Shown piece by piece: positions 48,551 to 58,960 of a stretch of DNA of 64,000 nt. Under the pieces are notes generated by a model. The model searched no databases, was not told the origin of the DNA, and was given only the letters and a program-made list of their open reading frames with translations. The stretch spans positions 32,341,578-32,405,577 of the forward strand of contig NC_086378.1 of NCBI RefSeq assembly GCF_036588685.1. The letters are read 5' to 3'. The translations under genes and the position numbers were made by a program. The first letter of the stretch is position 1. Every line of letters begins with the position of its first letter. This stretch comes from Mytilus trossulus (taxonomy: Eukaryota > Mollusca > Bivalvia > Mytilida > Mytilidae).

Positions 48551-48692
48551 AAAAAACGCTAAGACGAATTCCTGGAAGTCAGTAATGGTAAAAAAAATTA
48601 AAAAAAATTTATGCTCTTTTGTTCCAACTTTTGTTATTTTTATTTTTTTATTTTCTATTCTATTGTATGATTACTAGTAATCCATTTTCAGA

Positions 48693-48864
48693 ATGTCTAC
48701 ATTCAGCTGTGCCACTGTTATTGTTGCCATTGTAGTCAGTGTTTATGGACATGATTGTACAAAATAAAGACTGACACCATCAGACCAATCTCTTATTGAT
48801 ATGATGAAGCATTACTTGCATACCTCACGGAAGGCGGACTGTCCGGTAACACCTTCACAACAAG
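48693..48864 (+). pseudogene. Orphan exon 1 of the family with in-frame stop (copy C)
   Basis: This is a full-length 172-nt exon 1 with TTTTCAG acceptor, ATG, signal peptide (MSTFSCATVIVAIVVSVYG) and a GT donor after CAACAAG. Codon 25 is TAA at 48765-48767, where the intact genes have TAC (Tyr), so one C-to-A change ends the frame. Upstream, a leader remnant with GACGAATTCCTGGAAGTCAG (48564-48583) resembles gene D. Downstream, 48865-49250 matches the start of intron 1 of gene D. Exons 2-4 are absent before gene D begins. It is the result of a partial segmental duplication. Confidence 0.85.
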
Positions 48865-49940
48865 GTAATAAAAAATTAGAAAAATATACAAATCAAGGTA
48901 ACACAGCAAAACTTATAACGAAAAATCGAACTCGGAGTCAAATCAAAATCAAATTACGGAACAATTGAAAAGCAACTGATATATCGATTAAACAGAGATT
49001 CGGAGATTCATTATGTGTCAACAAGTTAAGACTTTCCTGTTATGTATTCATCACCCATAGTACAAATTCATACTCAGTCAAAATGTCATAATTGGAAAAA
49101 GTCACAATCATTAATATCACAGATTGGAAAACTATAGAAGTATGCAAAAACCGCGAAAACATGTATTTGTGTCAAATGAAACTGCTCGGTATTATCATAT
49201 AACTGTTTTTCTTAATTGTTGTATATTTTTATTAAAAAAAAAAAGTATTTAATCAATGCAAATGAGTATTAAAGTTATTTTTTAATAGTTATTCCTGATC
49301 TATGCTTTTTGAGAGTGCAAATTGACGAAGAACAATAAGATATTGGTTTTCTACCAAGAAAAAACGTTGACATCTCAGCTTCTATGGTCTTTTTAATTTT
49401 TTTTAAACTATCGTAATTTTTGTACCAAAAACAATGCCTTCGTGGTTATTCAAACTCTTTTTCGAAGCGTTTAGGTCCGTTAACTTAATGATAATTAACA
49501 GAGAAAGCGATTTCGGAAATTTGATTGAAAAGGGGGAGTGTGTAAAAATGTATAAAATCCAGAATAATAAAGTGATAAAGATATGTATTCAACAAGTTAT
49601 TTTTTTAATAAAACGAACATCATTAACTTGGGTTTCAAGCCAAAAATATCTAAAAAATGAAGAAAAAATATGAAAATTGGCACCATTTTTATAAAAAATT
49701 CCAAAATTGTTAAAAAAATCTTTTTTTTTCTCGCAAAATTACTTCTTTTATTTTTGAAAAGTATTAAACGTACATAAGTTTTGCATTTTGACAAAAGAAA
49801 ATGAAGCTACATGTTAATTTTTCTCTCTTCAACACTGTTGACCATTTTTCAATTTGGAATTATTTCTCGATTTTAATTCAATTTTTACAAAAATTGCACC
49901 ATACGATTTTTTTACGACTGACCCAAAAAGTAAAGACCAT
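48865..49940. other. Intron-1-like duplicate and AT-rich spacer before gene D
   Basis: The first ~380 bp are homologous to 50725-51120. The remainder is AT-rich with chance frames (49434-49673, 49597-49794). No exon 2 was found. Confidence 0.5.
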
Positions 49941-49944
49941 TTCA

Positions 49945-50465
49945 TGTATGTTGAATTTTCAGAACAAGTCAGGATAAATAAAAATTTAAATTGACAACAA
50001 CCCGACCAAAGAGCAGACATTACCCGAAGGCCAACAATGCAGCGAGAAACTCCCGCACCCGGAGGCGTTCTTCAACTAGTCCCTACACAAAAATGTATAC
50101 TAGTTCAGGGAAAATAGACGTCATGCTAAGGTATAGTTTTGACATAAAATTACTGCCACTGTATTTCAACTTAAGACAAAATAGCCATTACTTTGCAGAA
50201 CTTAACATAGAAAATCAATGGTGCTTTGAATAAAATATATAAAAGTCACGGTTGAAATAATATACTTATTCTTTGAAATTTATAGAATTAAGAGAAATGC
50301 AATTTGATTTGAAATATCAAAATATCTTGTTACGCTATCGTATTTATTCTACACGCTATATTCACATTAAACAAATATTGATCAATCCATGATATAAGAT
50401 GAAATGAAGGTACTGCATAAACGATAAGACGAATTCCTGAAAGTCAGTAAGGTAAAAAGTAAAAT
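49945..50465 (+). promoter_or_regulatory. Upstream region of gene D: inherited R1 insertion, TATA-like motif, leader block
   Basis: Homologous to 33231-33765. Contains a shortened minus-strand R1 copy (49993-50110), TATATAAAAG at about 50236-50245, TTACGCTATCGTATT at 50330 and a probable donor GGTAAAAAG near 50452. As in gene B, the TATA-like motif lies about 90 bp upstream of the leader motif. Confidence 0.5.
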
Positions 50466-50552
50466 GTGTTTATGTTCTTTTGTTCAAACTGTTGTTAATT
50501 TGATTTGTTATATTTTATTCTATCATATGATGACGAGTACTTCATTTTCAGA

Positions 50553-52708
50553 ATGTCTCCATTCAGCTTTACCACTGTCATTGTTGCCTTGGTAGTCAGT
50601 ACTTATGGAAATGATTGTACAAAATACAACCTGACACCATCAGACCAATCTCTTATTGATATGATGAAGCATTACTTGCACACCTCAAGGAAGGCTGACT
50701 GCCCTGAAACACATTCACACCAGGGTAAGAAAAAAGTAGAAAATATACGAATCAAGGTAACAAAACAAAAAATTATAACGAAAAATCGACTTCAGAGTCC
50801 AACCAAAATTCAATTACGGAACAATGGAAAAACAGATATTCGGATATTCATTATGTGTCGACAAGTTAAGACTCTCCTGTTATGTATGCATCACTCATTA
50901 TACAAATTCATGCTCAGTCAAAATGTCATAAATGGGAAAAGTCACTATCATTAATATCACAGATCAGAAAACTGTAGTAGAATGCAAAAACAGCGAAAGC
51001 ATGTCTTTGTGTCAAATGAACCTACTCGGTATTATCATATAACTTTTTTTCTTAACTTATGTATATTTTTCTTAAAACAAATGTATTTTATCAATGCAAA
51101 TGAGTATTATAATTTTGTTTTTTACCCACACTAAAACGTTTTGTACAAATTGTATTGGCACATAACACATAATTGTAAACGGAATCAAATGACGTACACG
51201 TTTAAAGTAATGTGTCAAGTATTTTCACCGACATATTTTAACGTCGGAATAGGCATGTTGTAAATTATCTTTAATAAGGTATCATACTGTTAATTAACGA
51301 TTATCTTTCTAAATTTTAGATATTGGTGTGACATATGTCAGATGGGGCAAGAAAACATGTCCCGAAAAATCGGACATTGTGTATACAGGTATAATTTTTT
51401 ACATTATTATTATCATGCCAATCAAAAAATAGTTTGATAAGTTCCTACAGATAGACGAACGCGCTAGACAGTAAAAGACAGTTTACCCCGCTTTCTATTG
51501 TTTTTTCTTCTTTGATAAATACAAAATAAATATTTAGGTCAGTGCTGGTAAAAAACCTGTTTTACCTATTTGTATTCATTAGTTAGATATATTAAAAATC
51601 TTGTAAGTTATCTTATCAGTCGCTTTCTTATCAACAACTACCTCAAATTCCATTACACAAATAATCTACTTCAATTAGAGTAAGCCTGGTATTCGATGAA
51701 AATCACTTTTTTGTATGTATAATATTTAAGTTAAATCTAAACGATATGACTAGGCTACGAATAAAGGTCGACGTTATTTAAAAAGATCCTTTCAAAAAAA
51801 CAAAAAAATGATAATGCTTGCGTAGCAATCTACCACACATATTAAAAAGTCGAGTTTATCTTCTCAATTCATATACATGTTTATATTTATCATTGTTAAA
51901 TACATAAAGATAATCTGAAAACACCATTTGTATTGTAATAATACCTTAAACTTATTCAGGACAGGTTGGAGGTAACTATTATGGCAATAAAGGAGGAGGT
52001 TCTAACTACCTCTGTTTACCAAGTGATCCTGAAAATGGCGAAGCATACTCATATGCTAATGATGAATTATATGGTGCCGAGTACGAGATAGATTCAAAAA
52101 CGAAAACATCTGGTTTACCTACAAGTTTGTACGATAAAGAGGTACCATGCTCTGTGTGCAGGCGAAAAGGAAAAGTTTCTGTGTTAATGATACCAGGTAG
52201 TTTTATTATTAACATTCAATTTGTTCATTAACTTGAAAAGTATAACAAATTTGTTTTTAAATAATAGTATCATCATGAACCTAGATCGTTACATGATATT
52301 GCTTTATGCTATTGTTGAATATAATGTGCAACTTATCTAATCTTGAAAGCAACGGTTTTAAATAATATTTTGTTCTGTATTATTGCAGTCATTTATTCGA
52401 AGTAAAAAGTATAAACGGGTTTTAATATAGAAATTGCACATTTTTATATTGTGATATTTTTTTATGTAGGAAGGAAGTCCTGTTACAATGGATGGCATTC
52501 CGAGTACAATGGTTTCTTAATGAGTGAACATAAAACTTATAACAATAAAGATTTTATATGTATGGATGGACACGCTAAACCATTCGACAGTCGATCATCA
52601 GGCGAAAATGGTGCCTTGTTATATCCTGTCAGAGCAAAATGTGGTAGTCTGAGATGTCCCCCATACAAAGATAATACAGAAGTACTTTGTACAGTTTGTA
52701 CAAAATAA
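50553..52708 (+). CDS. Gene D: secreted protein with short-chain collagen C4-like C-terminal domain (238 aa, four coding exons)
   Basis: The most compact copy. Coding exons are 50553-50724, 51320-51388, 51960-52196 and 52470-52708, with introns of 595, 571 and 273 bp, all phase 1. The signal peptide (MSPFSFTTVIVALVVSTYG) is followed by NDCTKYNLTPSDQSL. Exon 2 is identical to gene A at protein level. Exon 3 has GGGSNYLCLPSDPENG, a variable stretch EIDSKTKTSGLPTSLYD, then VPCSVCRRKGKVSVLMIPG. Exon 4 has SCYNGWHSEYNGFLMSEH and the invariant KCGSLRCPPY, ending in LCTVCTK. All 12 mature cysteines are kept. AATAAA overlaps the stop. Same strand as A and B, so the locus is a tandem array. The family role is inferred from C4-like homologues only. 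Confidence 0.88.
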
Positions 52709-52927
52709 AAAAAATATAACACTCTCCTTTGTTCACGTATTTCATATGTAACAGTTTAATTTAAATGTTCGTATATTGTGCATGTACTTAGATTAAAAGT
52801 CAAACGTGAATAACAGGTTACTAGGTGACTGGTCATATGATATAAGTTTGAGTAAGCCGATTTGTTGGTATTGAGGATAAGAAGTATGGAGTCTTCTGGC
52901 ATTATCATTATTTTATGAGAGGTTCTA

Positions 52928-53998
52928 ATAGTTGTCAAAAGTACCAGGATTATAATTTAGTACGCCAGACGCGCGTTTCGTCGACATAAGACTCATCAGT
53001 GACGCTCATATCAAACTATTTATAAAGCCAAACAAGTAAAAAGTTGAAGAGCATTGAGGATCCAAAATTCAAAAAAAATTGTGCCAAATACAGCTAAGGT
53101 AATCTATGCCTGGAATAAGAAAATCCTTAGTTTTTCGAAAAATCCAAAGTTTTGTAAACAGGAAATTTATAAAAAATGACCACATTATTAATATTCATGT
53201 CAACACCGAAGTGTTGACTACTGGGCTGGTGATACCCTCGGGGACGAAACGTCCACCAGCAGTGGCATCGACCCAGTGGTGTTAATAGTTGTCAAAGGTA
53301 CCAGGATTATAATTTAGTACGCCAGACGCGCGTTTCGTCCACATAATACTCATCAGTGACGCTCATATCAAAATATTTATAAGGCCAAACAAGTAAAAAC
53401 TTGAAGAGCATTGAGGATCCAAAATTCAAAAAAATTGTGCCAAATACGGCTAAGGTAATCTATGCCTGGAATAAGAAAATCCTTAGTTATTCGAAAAATT
53501 CAAAGTTTTGTAAACAGGAAATTTATAAAAATGACCACATTATTGATATTCATGTCAACACCGAAGTGTTGACTACTGGGCTGGTGATACCCTCGGGGAC
53601 GAAACGTCCAACAGCAGTGGCATCGACCCAGTGGTGTTAATAGTTGTCAAAGGTACCAGGATAATAATTTAGTACGCCAGACGCGCGTTTCGTCTACATA
53701 AGACTCATCAGTGACGCTCATATCATAATATTTATAAAGCCAAACAAGTAAAAAGTTGAAGAGCATTGAGGATCCAAAATTCAAAAAAATTGTGCCAAAT
53801 ACGGCTAAGGTAATCTATGCCTGGAATAAGAAAATCCTTAGTTTTTCGAAAAATTCAAAGTTTTGTAAACAGGAAATTTATAAAAATGACCACATTATTG
53901 ATATTCATGTCAACACCGAAGTGTTGACTACTGGGCTGGTGATACCCTCGGGGACGAAACGTCCAACAGCAGTGGCATCGACCCAGTGGTTTTAATAA
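52928..53998 (+). repeat. Three tandem copies of the 355-bp repeat R3
   Basis: Units start at about 52933, 53285 and 53641 (AATAGTTGTCAAAGGTACCA) and end with GGCATCGACCCAGTGGT. Each carries CGCCAGACGCGCGTTTCGTC near its start and GGGGACGAAACGTCCA near its end. A 79-codon frame is open in units 2 (53401-53640) and 3 (53756-53995) and frameshifted in unit 1. Units are about 95-98% identical. Confidence 0.9.
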
Positions 53999-54039
53999 AA
54001 TTTTAAATTCTAAAATAGTTTAAATTCTCAAACAGGATT

Positions 54040-54290
54040 CTCATGTTGTTTTTTATTGTTTAGATACTCCCCTTTGATGTTTAAGGATTAAAAAAATATT
54101 CAAAATTTTACCATTATCGATTATTAGAATCCGGTGCGTATCAGGTGCTTTGTAATTGATTGTCAGTTCTCCTTTGAGATTTTTTTTATCTGTGCACTTC
54201 ACCTTACTCCACCAATAAAGACAGAACGAAATAAGTGCTGAAAATGGTGTTAAACACATATGAATCAATCAATCGTGATGTTTTACGTTA
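54040..54290 (-). repeat. Dispersed mollusc repeat (minus)
   Basis: On the minus strand it reads TGATTGATTCATATGTGTTTAACACC, then TGGTGGAGTAAGGTGAAGTG. A diverged relative lies at about 56030-56130 and a duplicate at 58995-59245. Unclassified. Confidence 0.5.
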
Positions 54291-55463
54291 TCTATTCATC
54301 AAATTTCATAGTAATATGACAAGTGATACATTTCGTGCGTTCGCAGCGCTGTAACTTCATAAAAAACGTTACGACCCAGGCATTTGAAAGTAAGTTTTAA
54401 CGCAAAATAACGTACCCAGTGTACAGAAAAGGAAACGCTAACTTTGACTTTGGTCAATTTTGGTTGAGGAAGTTGGCATCTTAGTTTCTCAGTAAAGTTT
54501 TTATTTATCAATGGATAATATAAAAAGAAAAAAATGTTATAGTTCATATCACTACCGAAGCTGAGCAACATTCAAACAGCAGTGGTATAATAATGTGTTA
54601 TCATATAACAATGCAAGAGCGTTGTTGTCTGTTTGTTTCTTCCGTCCAAGTTACCGATATAAACGGTTTTGATAACATAAGAATCCCCCTTGCTTGATAT
54701 TTTAATGAAACGCATTCAGATAAAAGAATGAAGAACCCTATCGCTGTCGGAATAAAAAATTAATGCTATTACAAAAATTGTGCTAGGAAAAATGTGTTCG
54801 CTTGGAAACCTGTGTTTTCTTTGCTTCATTGATATGAAATTAATCGCAGATCTGTAACTGTTTCGGTTATTCGTTATTATATATCCTTGGCTTACTAATA
54901 TTCGTAGGTCCTTGGTGAAGTTAAATCCAGAAAAAAACGTTTCAGACACACGAAATAACGTGTTGTTTTCAATTTGATGGGAGAATATGTTTTGATTTTT
55001 GGGTCAAGAGGTCAAAGGTTAAGGACTGTGTTTGGGTCCTCAATGCTATTCAACTCTTTACATGTTCCTGTTAGGATTTTTAACTAATTTGATCTGAGCG
55101 TTACTGATGAGTCTTATGTAGACGAAACGCGCGTCTTGAGTATCAAATCATAAGCCTGGTACCTTTGATAACTATTACCAGATATAGAAAAATATAGAAA
55201 ACAAGTTTATTTATCATTATTTATTCTCCTGCAGGATTGAAAATTTAACTTATACAAATGGAAGCTATAGAGAAAGGATATGAGCCTACTCATTATTGAA
55301 TCAAGACATGTCAAAATTCACTTTAACTAAAATAGAAAAACATTTGATTTTGGGATGGTATCACACTACCATAGCAAGAAGTTACAAATAACATAGAATA
55401 TCTCAAAATTTACCCAGCTAAAGTAATAAACAAAATGTATTATGAGATTGTAAATAATTGGTG

Positions 55464-55673
55464 TGTTACAAAGGATGGTAATTTGAGTACAGTGGCTTTT
55501 TGATAAAAAAAATAAATATTTGTATTGACGGAAACGCAAAAACACTAGATGATCGACTATATACAAATGGATATGGTGCCTTGCTTTGTCCTATCAGAGC
55601 GACATGTTGTAGTCTTAGATATTCCCCATAAAAAGAAGGTACTGAAGTGTTTTGTACCGTTTGTAAAAAATAA
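55464..55673 (+). pseudogene. Decayed exon 4 of the collagen C4-like family (copy E)
   Basis: Homologous to exon 4 of genes A, B and D: CYKGW, then a TAA stop, then FEYSGFL, ICIDGNA, GALLCPIRATCCSLRYSP, a second TAA, and TEVFCTVCKK with the terminal stop. The following sequence matches the family's 3' UTR. There is a small in-frame deletion after SGFL, and the conserved KCGSLRCPPY has decayed to TCCSLRYSP. The 3' acceptor before it is lost. No exons 1-3 are recognisable upstream, so this marks a dead fourth gene downstream of gene D. Confidence 0.8.
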
Positions 55674-57479
55674 AAATAAGTATAACTTTATCCTTTGTTC
55701 ATTTATTTTACATGTCAAAGTGTAATATACATCAAAAGTAAATAATAGGCTTCTAAATCGTATGATATACATTTGTGTTTGCCTGTTTATCAATCTTGCG
55801 TTATAATTACTTTTTGGATCTTTTCCAAAGATGTAATGATTGAAACAAAATTGTGTCGATTTCACAAAAACTGATTCATTATTTCAATATTAATATGTGC
55901 TGAGGGAACTCACTTGCCATGTTGTCTTGAGTGGCTATAATACTGTATCTCTAACCTGAGATTCCAAGAAAGTGGCACTTGAATCTGAATAAAGTCAGTT
56001 TTCCTACCGGGGAATTGATAGTTTTCTACGTACACTCCACCTTCCTTCACCCATAAAGACTGAACGACATAACATAACACAAAAGTGTTATAAATGGCGT
56101 TCAACACAAATCAACCAATCAAACTTTATGTTTTACCTATCTATTAATTAAATTATGCTTTATTCATTTCGTGCGTTTGAAACGCGTTAGAGATTCAGGT
56201 ACATCAGAAACGTTTCGAGCCAGATATTTGAATACACATGTAAGTATTAACACGTAGAAATGTACTCAGTGTACTTAAAAACAATAGCCAAATTCGAATA
56301 ATGTCAACTTTGTCTGAGGGAGTTGGCAACGTAGTTTCTTAGTTAAATCTGTATTTATTATCGGAGAATTTATAAAGAAAAAAAATTTATGAACTATTTA
56401 AGAACCGAAGGGGATTAACATTCAAACAGCAGAGGTATAAAAATTCGTGAGCATATAATAAGCGCTTTGTTGTCTGTCCCTTCCATCCAATTTACCTAAA
56501 CACACGGTAATCCCTTGCTTGATTTGAATGACGCGTACGTATACAGACAAAATAATGAAAAAGAAGCCTTTTGCTATTTGGATTTATCCAGCCAAGGCTA
56601 TATCATAAATTGTGTTCGGAAAATTGTTTCCGCTTAGTAACCTGTGTTTGCCTTGCTTCGTTGTAATAAAACTAATAGCAGCTTTTCAACTATTTTGGTT
56701 TGGATATAATTTTTCCGTAATTTAGCAAACCCCGAGTATCCTTTTGCGATGTCGCTCCTCGTGGTAAAAAATCCCAATTTTAACACAATAAGTTCTTTGA
56801 AATTTTAATACTTTGAACACATTTCATAGCTCCATTGTTTTAAAACATTTATTCTGTGTTCCCTTATTTTCTAAATTAACACTAATGGTTCAGCTCAGTC
56901 ATTTGTTTATCATAGAAATGTGTCAAATATCACTACACAGAGATTTTTTGTTTACACATGACTTTTGTGTTCCTCATTTCAAGGCGCATTAGGGGTATTG
57001 TCCCAGATGGATGATATGCAGCATGGTAACAACATTTATTGATATTTGGGGGCAAGAGGTCAACAGTTGGGGTACTGATTTAGTTAGGTTTTTTTTTAAA
57101 TACGGTTTCCGAATAGTTATTTCATCTCCTGCATGATTGGAAATATATTGTATTTTGAAAACTTGATATAAAGTGTTTCTCTCAATAAATATGCAGTCTT
57201 TTAACATGTTATCGTATTACCAGATTTTTACTTATCTATTATACTTATGATATGGAGATAAGAGAATGTGTTATACGTCCTGTGTTTGAATTTGTTTGTT
57301 AGCGTTTTGGTCATGAATGTTTGTCTCTAATATTTAATTAACTGTGCATTTGTATTCAGATATCGCAGATCATATTTATTCGTTCATTGTGTAATCATAC
57401 GTTTTTTTATTGAGTTAAGTCTGCCAATTGATATTTTATCGTATGTTTTTCTATGTTGTGATGTTATGCTATTGTTTCA

Positions 57480-57820
57480 GAAGAAGAGAGAAGTTTTGGA
57501 TCCATTAAAACGTTTAATCCCGCTGCAAATGTTTGCACCTGTTCTAAGTCAGGAATCTGATGTACAGTAGTTGTCGTTTGTTTATGTAATATATACGTGT
57601 TTCTCGTTTCTCGTTTTGTTTATATAGATTAGACCGTTGGTTTTCCCGTTTGAATGGTTTTACACTAGTAATTTTGGGGCCCTTTATAGCTTGTTGTTCC
57701 GTGTGAGCCAAGGCTCCGTGTTGAAGGCCGTACTTTAACCTATAATGGTTTACTTTTTAAATTGTTATTTGGATGGAGAGTTGTCTCATTGGCACTCACA
57801 CCACATCTTCCTATATCTAT
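57480..57820 (+). repeat. R2 mussel repeat, longest copy
   Basis: Contains TTTAATCCCGCTGCAAATGT, AGACCGTTGGTTTTCCCGTT, GTGTTGAAGGCCGTACTTTA and TGTCTCATTGGCACTCACAC. Shares the CCCGCTGCA...CAGGAATCTG part with R1, so the two families are related. Followed by a reverse fragment (57836-57960). Duplicated at 60070-60410. Confidence 0.7.
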
Positions 57821-58439
57821 ATAACATTCAACGATACAACTTTCCACAAGAGACCTAATGCCATAGATGCTAACAACTATAGACCACCATACGGCATACA
57901 ACAATGAGTAAAACACATTCCGAGTTCTCGGCTATAAAAGGCACATTCTAGATGTCAGACACTGGTTTTATCTAACAAAAGACTCATCAGTGATGAAAGC
58001 CAAATTATGTTCGAAATACGAAGAGCATTGAAGACCGTCACTTCTAAAGGTTTTGTAAAGCACAGCTAAAAAGTAATCAATTCCAATCTATTCATGGGAT
58101 AGTAAATACATTCAATTTATAGCTATGATTTTATCAATCATAATTCATTTCAACACATTCATAAGGATTGCTTGGATGGATACTCTCTTGGGAAGAAATC
58201 TCAACTAGTGACATCGTCCCAGTGGTTGTAAATAAACTGATGGCTAGTCATGTAAATATATCCCTGATATTTAATACGTGTAAAATGCATTGCGAGGCAA
58301 GAAGTAACAAACAACACAGATTATCTCAAAATTTACACACTGTGCATCTGTCTTGTCAATTCACAATGCATAAACTCAGCTAATAAATATATAAATGTAT
58401 ATATACATCACAGAAAATAAAATAAGTTAAGTTTTAAAA

Positions 58440-58960
58440 TTGTTGATGGCAAAGTTGATGCCACTGCTGGTGGACGTTTCGTCCCCGATGGTATCACCAG
58501 CCCATTATTGATATTCATGTCAACACCGAAGTGTTGACTACTGGGCTGGTGATACCCTCGGGGACGAAACGTCCAACAGCAGTGGCATCGACCCAGTGGT
58601 GTTAATAGTTGTCAAAGGTACCAGGATAATAATTTAGTACGCCAGACGCGCGTTTCGTCTACATAAGACTCATCAGTGACGCTCATATCATAATATTTAT
58701 AAAGCCAAACAAGTAAAAAGTTGAAGAGCATTGAGGATCCAAAATTCAAAAAAATTGTGCCAAATACGGCTAAGGTAATCTATGCCTGGAATAAGAAAAT
58801 CCTTAGTTTTTCGAAAAATTCAAAGTTTTGTAAACAGGAAATTTATAAAAATGACCACATTATTGATATTCATGTCAACACCGAAGTGTTGACTACTGGG
58901 CTGGTGATACCCTCGGGGACGAAACGTCCAACAGCAGTGGCATCGACCCAGTGGTTTTAA
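58440..58960 (+). repeat. R3 copies at the start of duplication unit 2
   Basis: A minus-strand R3 end (58440-58502) abuts a truncated plus-strand unit (58503-58605) and a full plus unit (58606-58960) with an open 79-codon frame at 58721-58960. Another minus-strand R3 copy lies at 61030-61270, just past unit 2. Confidence 0.8.

Noticed and set aside
49339..49352. GATATTGGT match as exon 2 of the broken copy C
   Set aside because: Only the first nine bases resemble exon 2; the following codons do not encode the conserved VTYVRWG motif.
52006..52215. 69-codon minus-strand frame
   Set aside because: Shadow of exon 3 of gene D on the opposite strand. Likewise 40136-40339 and 52537-52722 shadow exon 4 of B and D.
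17892..52708. Calling the family true collagens
   Set aside because: There is no Gly-X-Y segment in any exon; only the non-collagenous C4-like domain is present.
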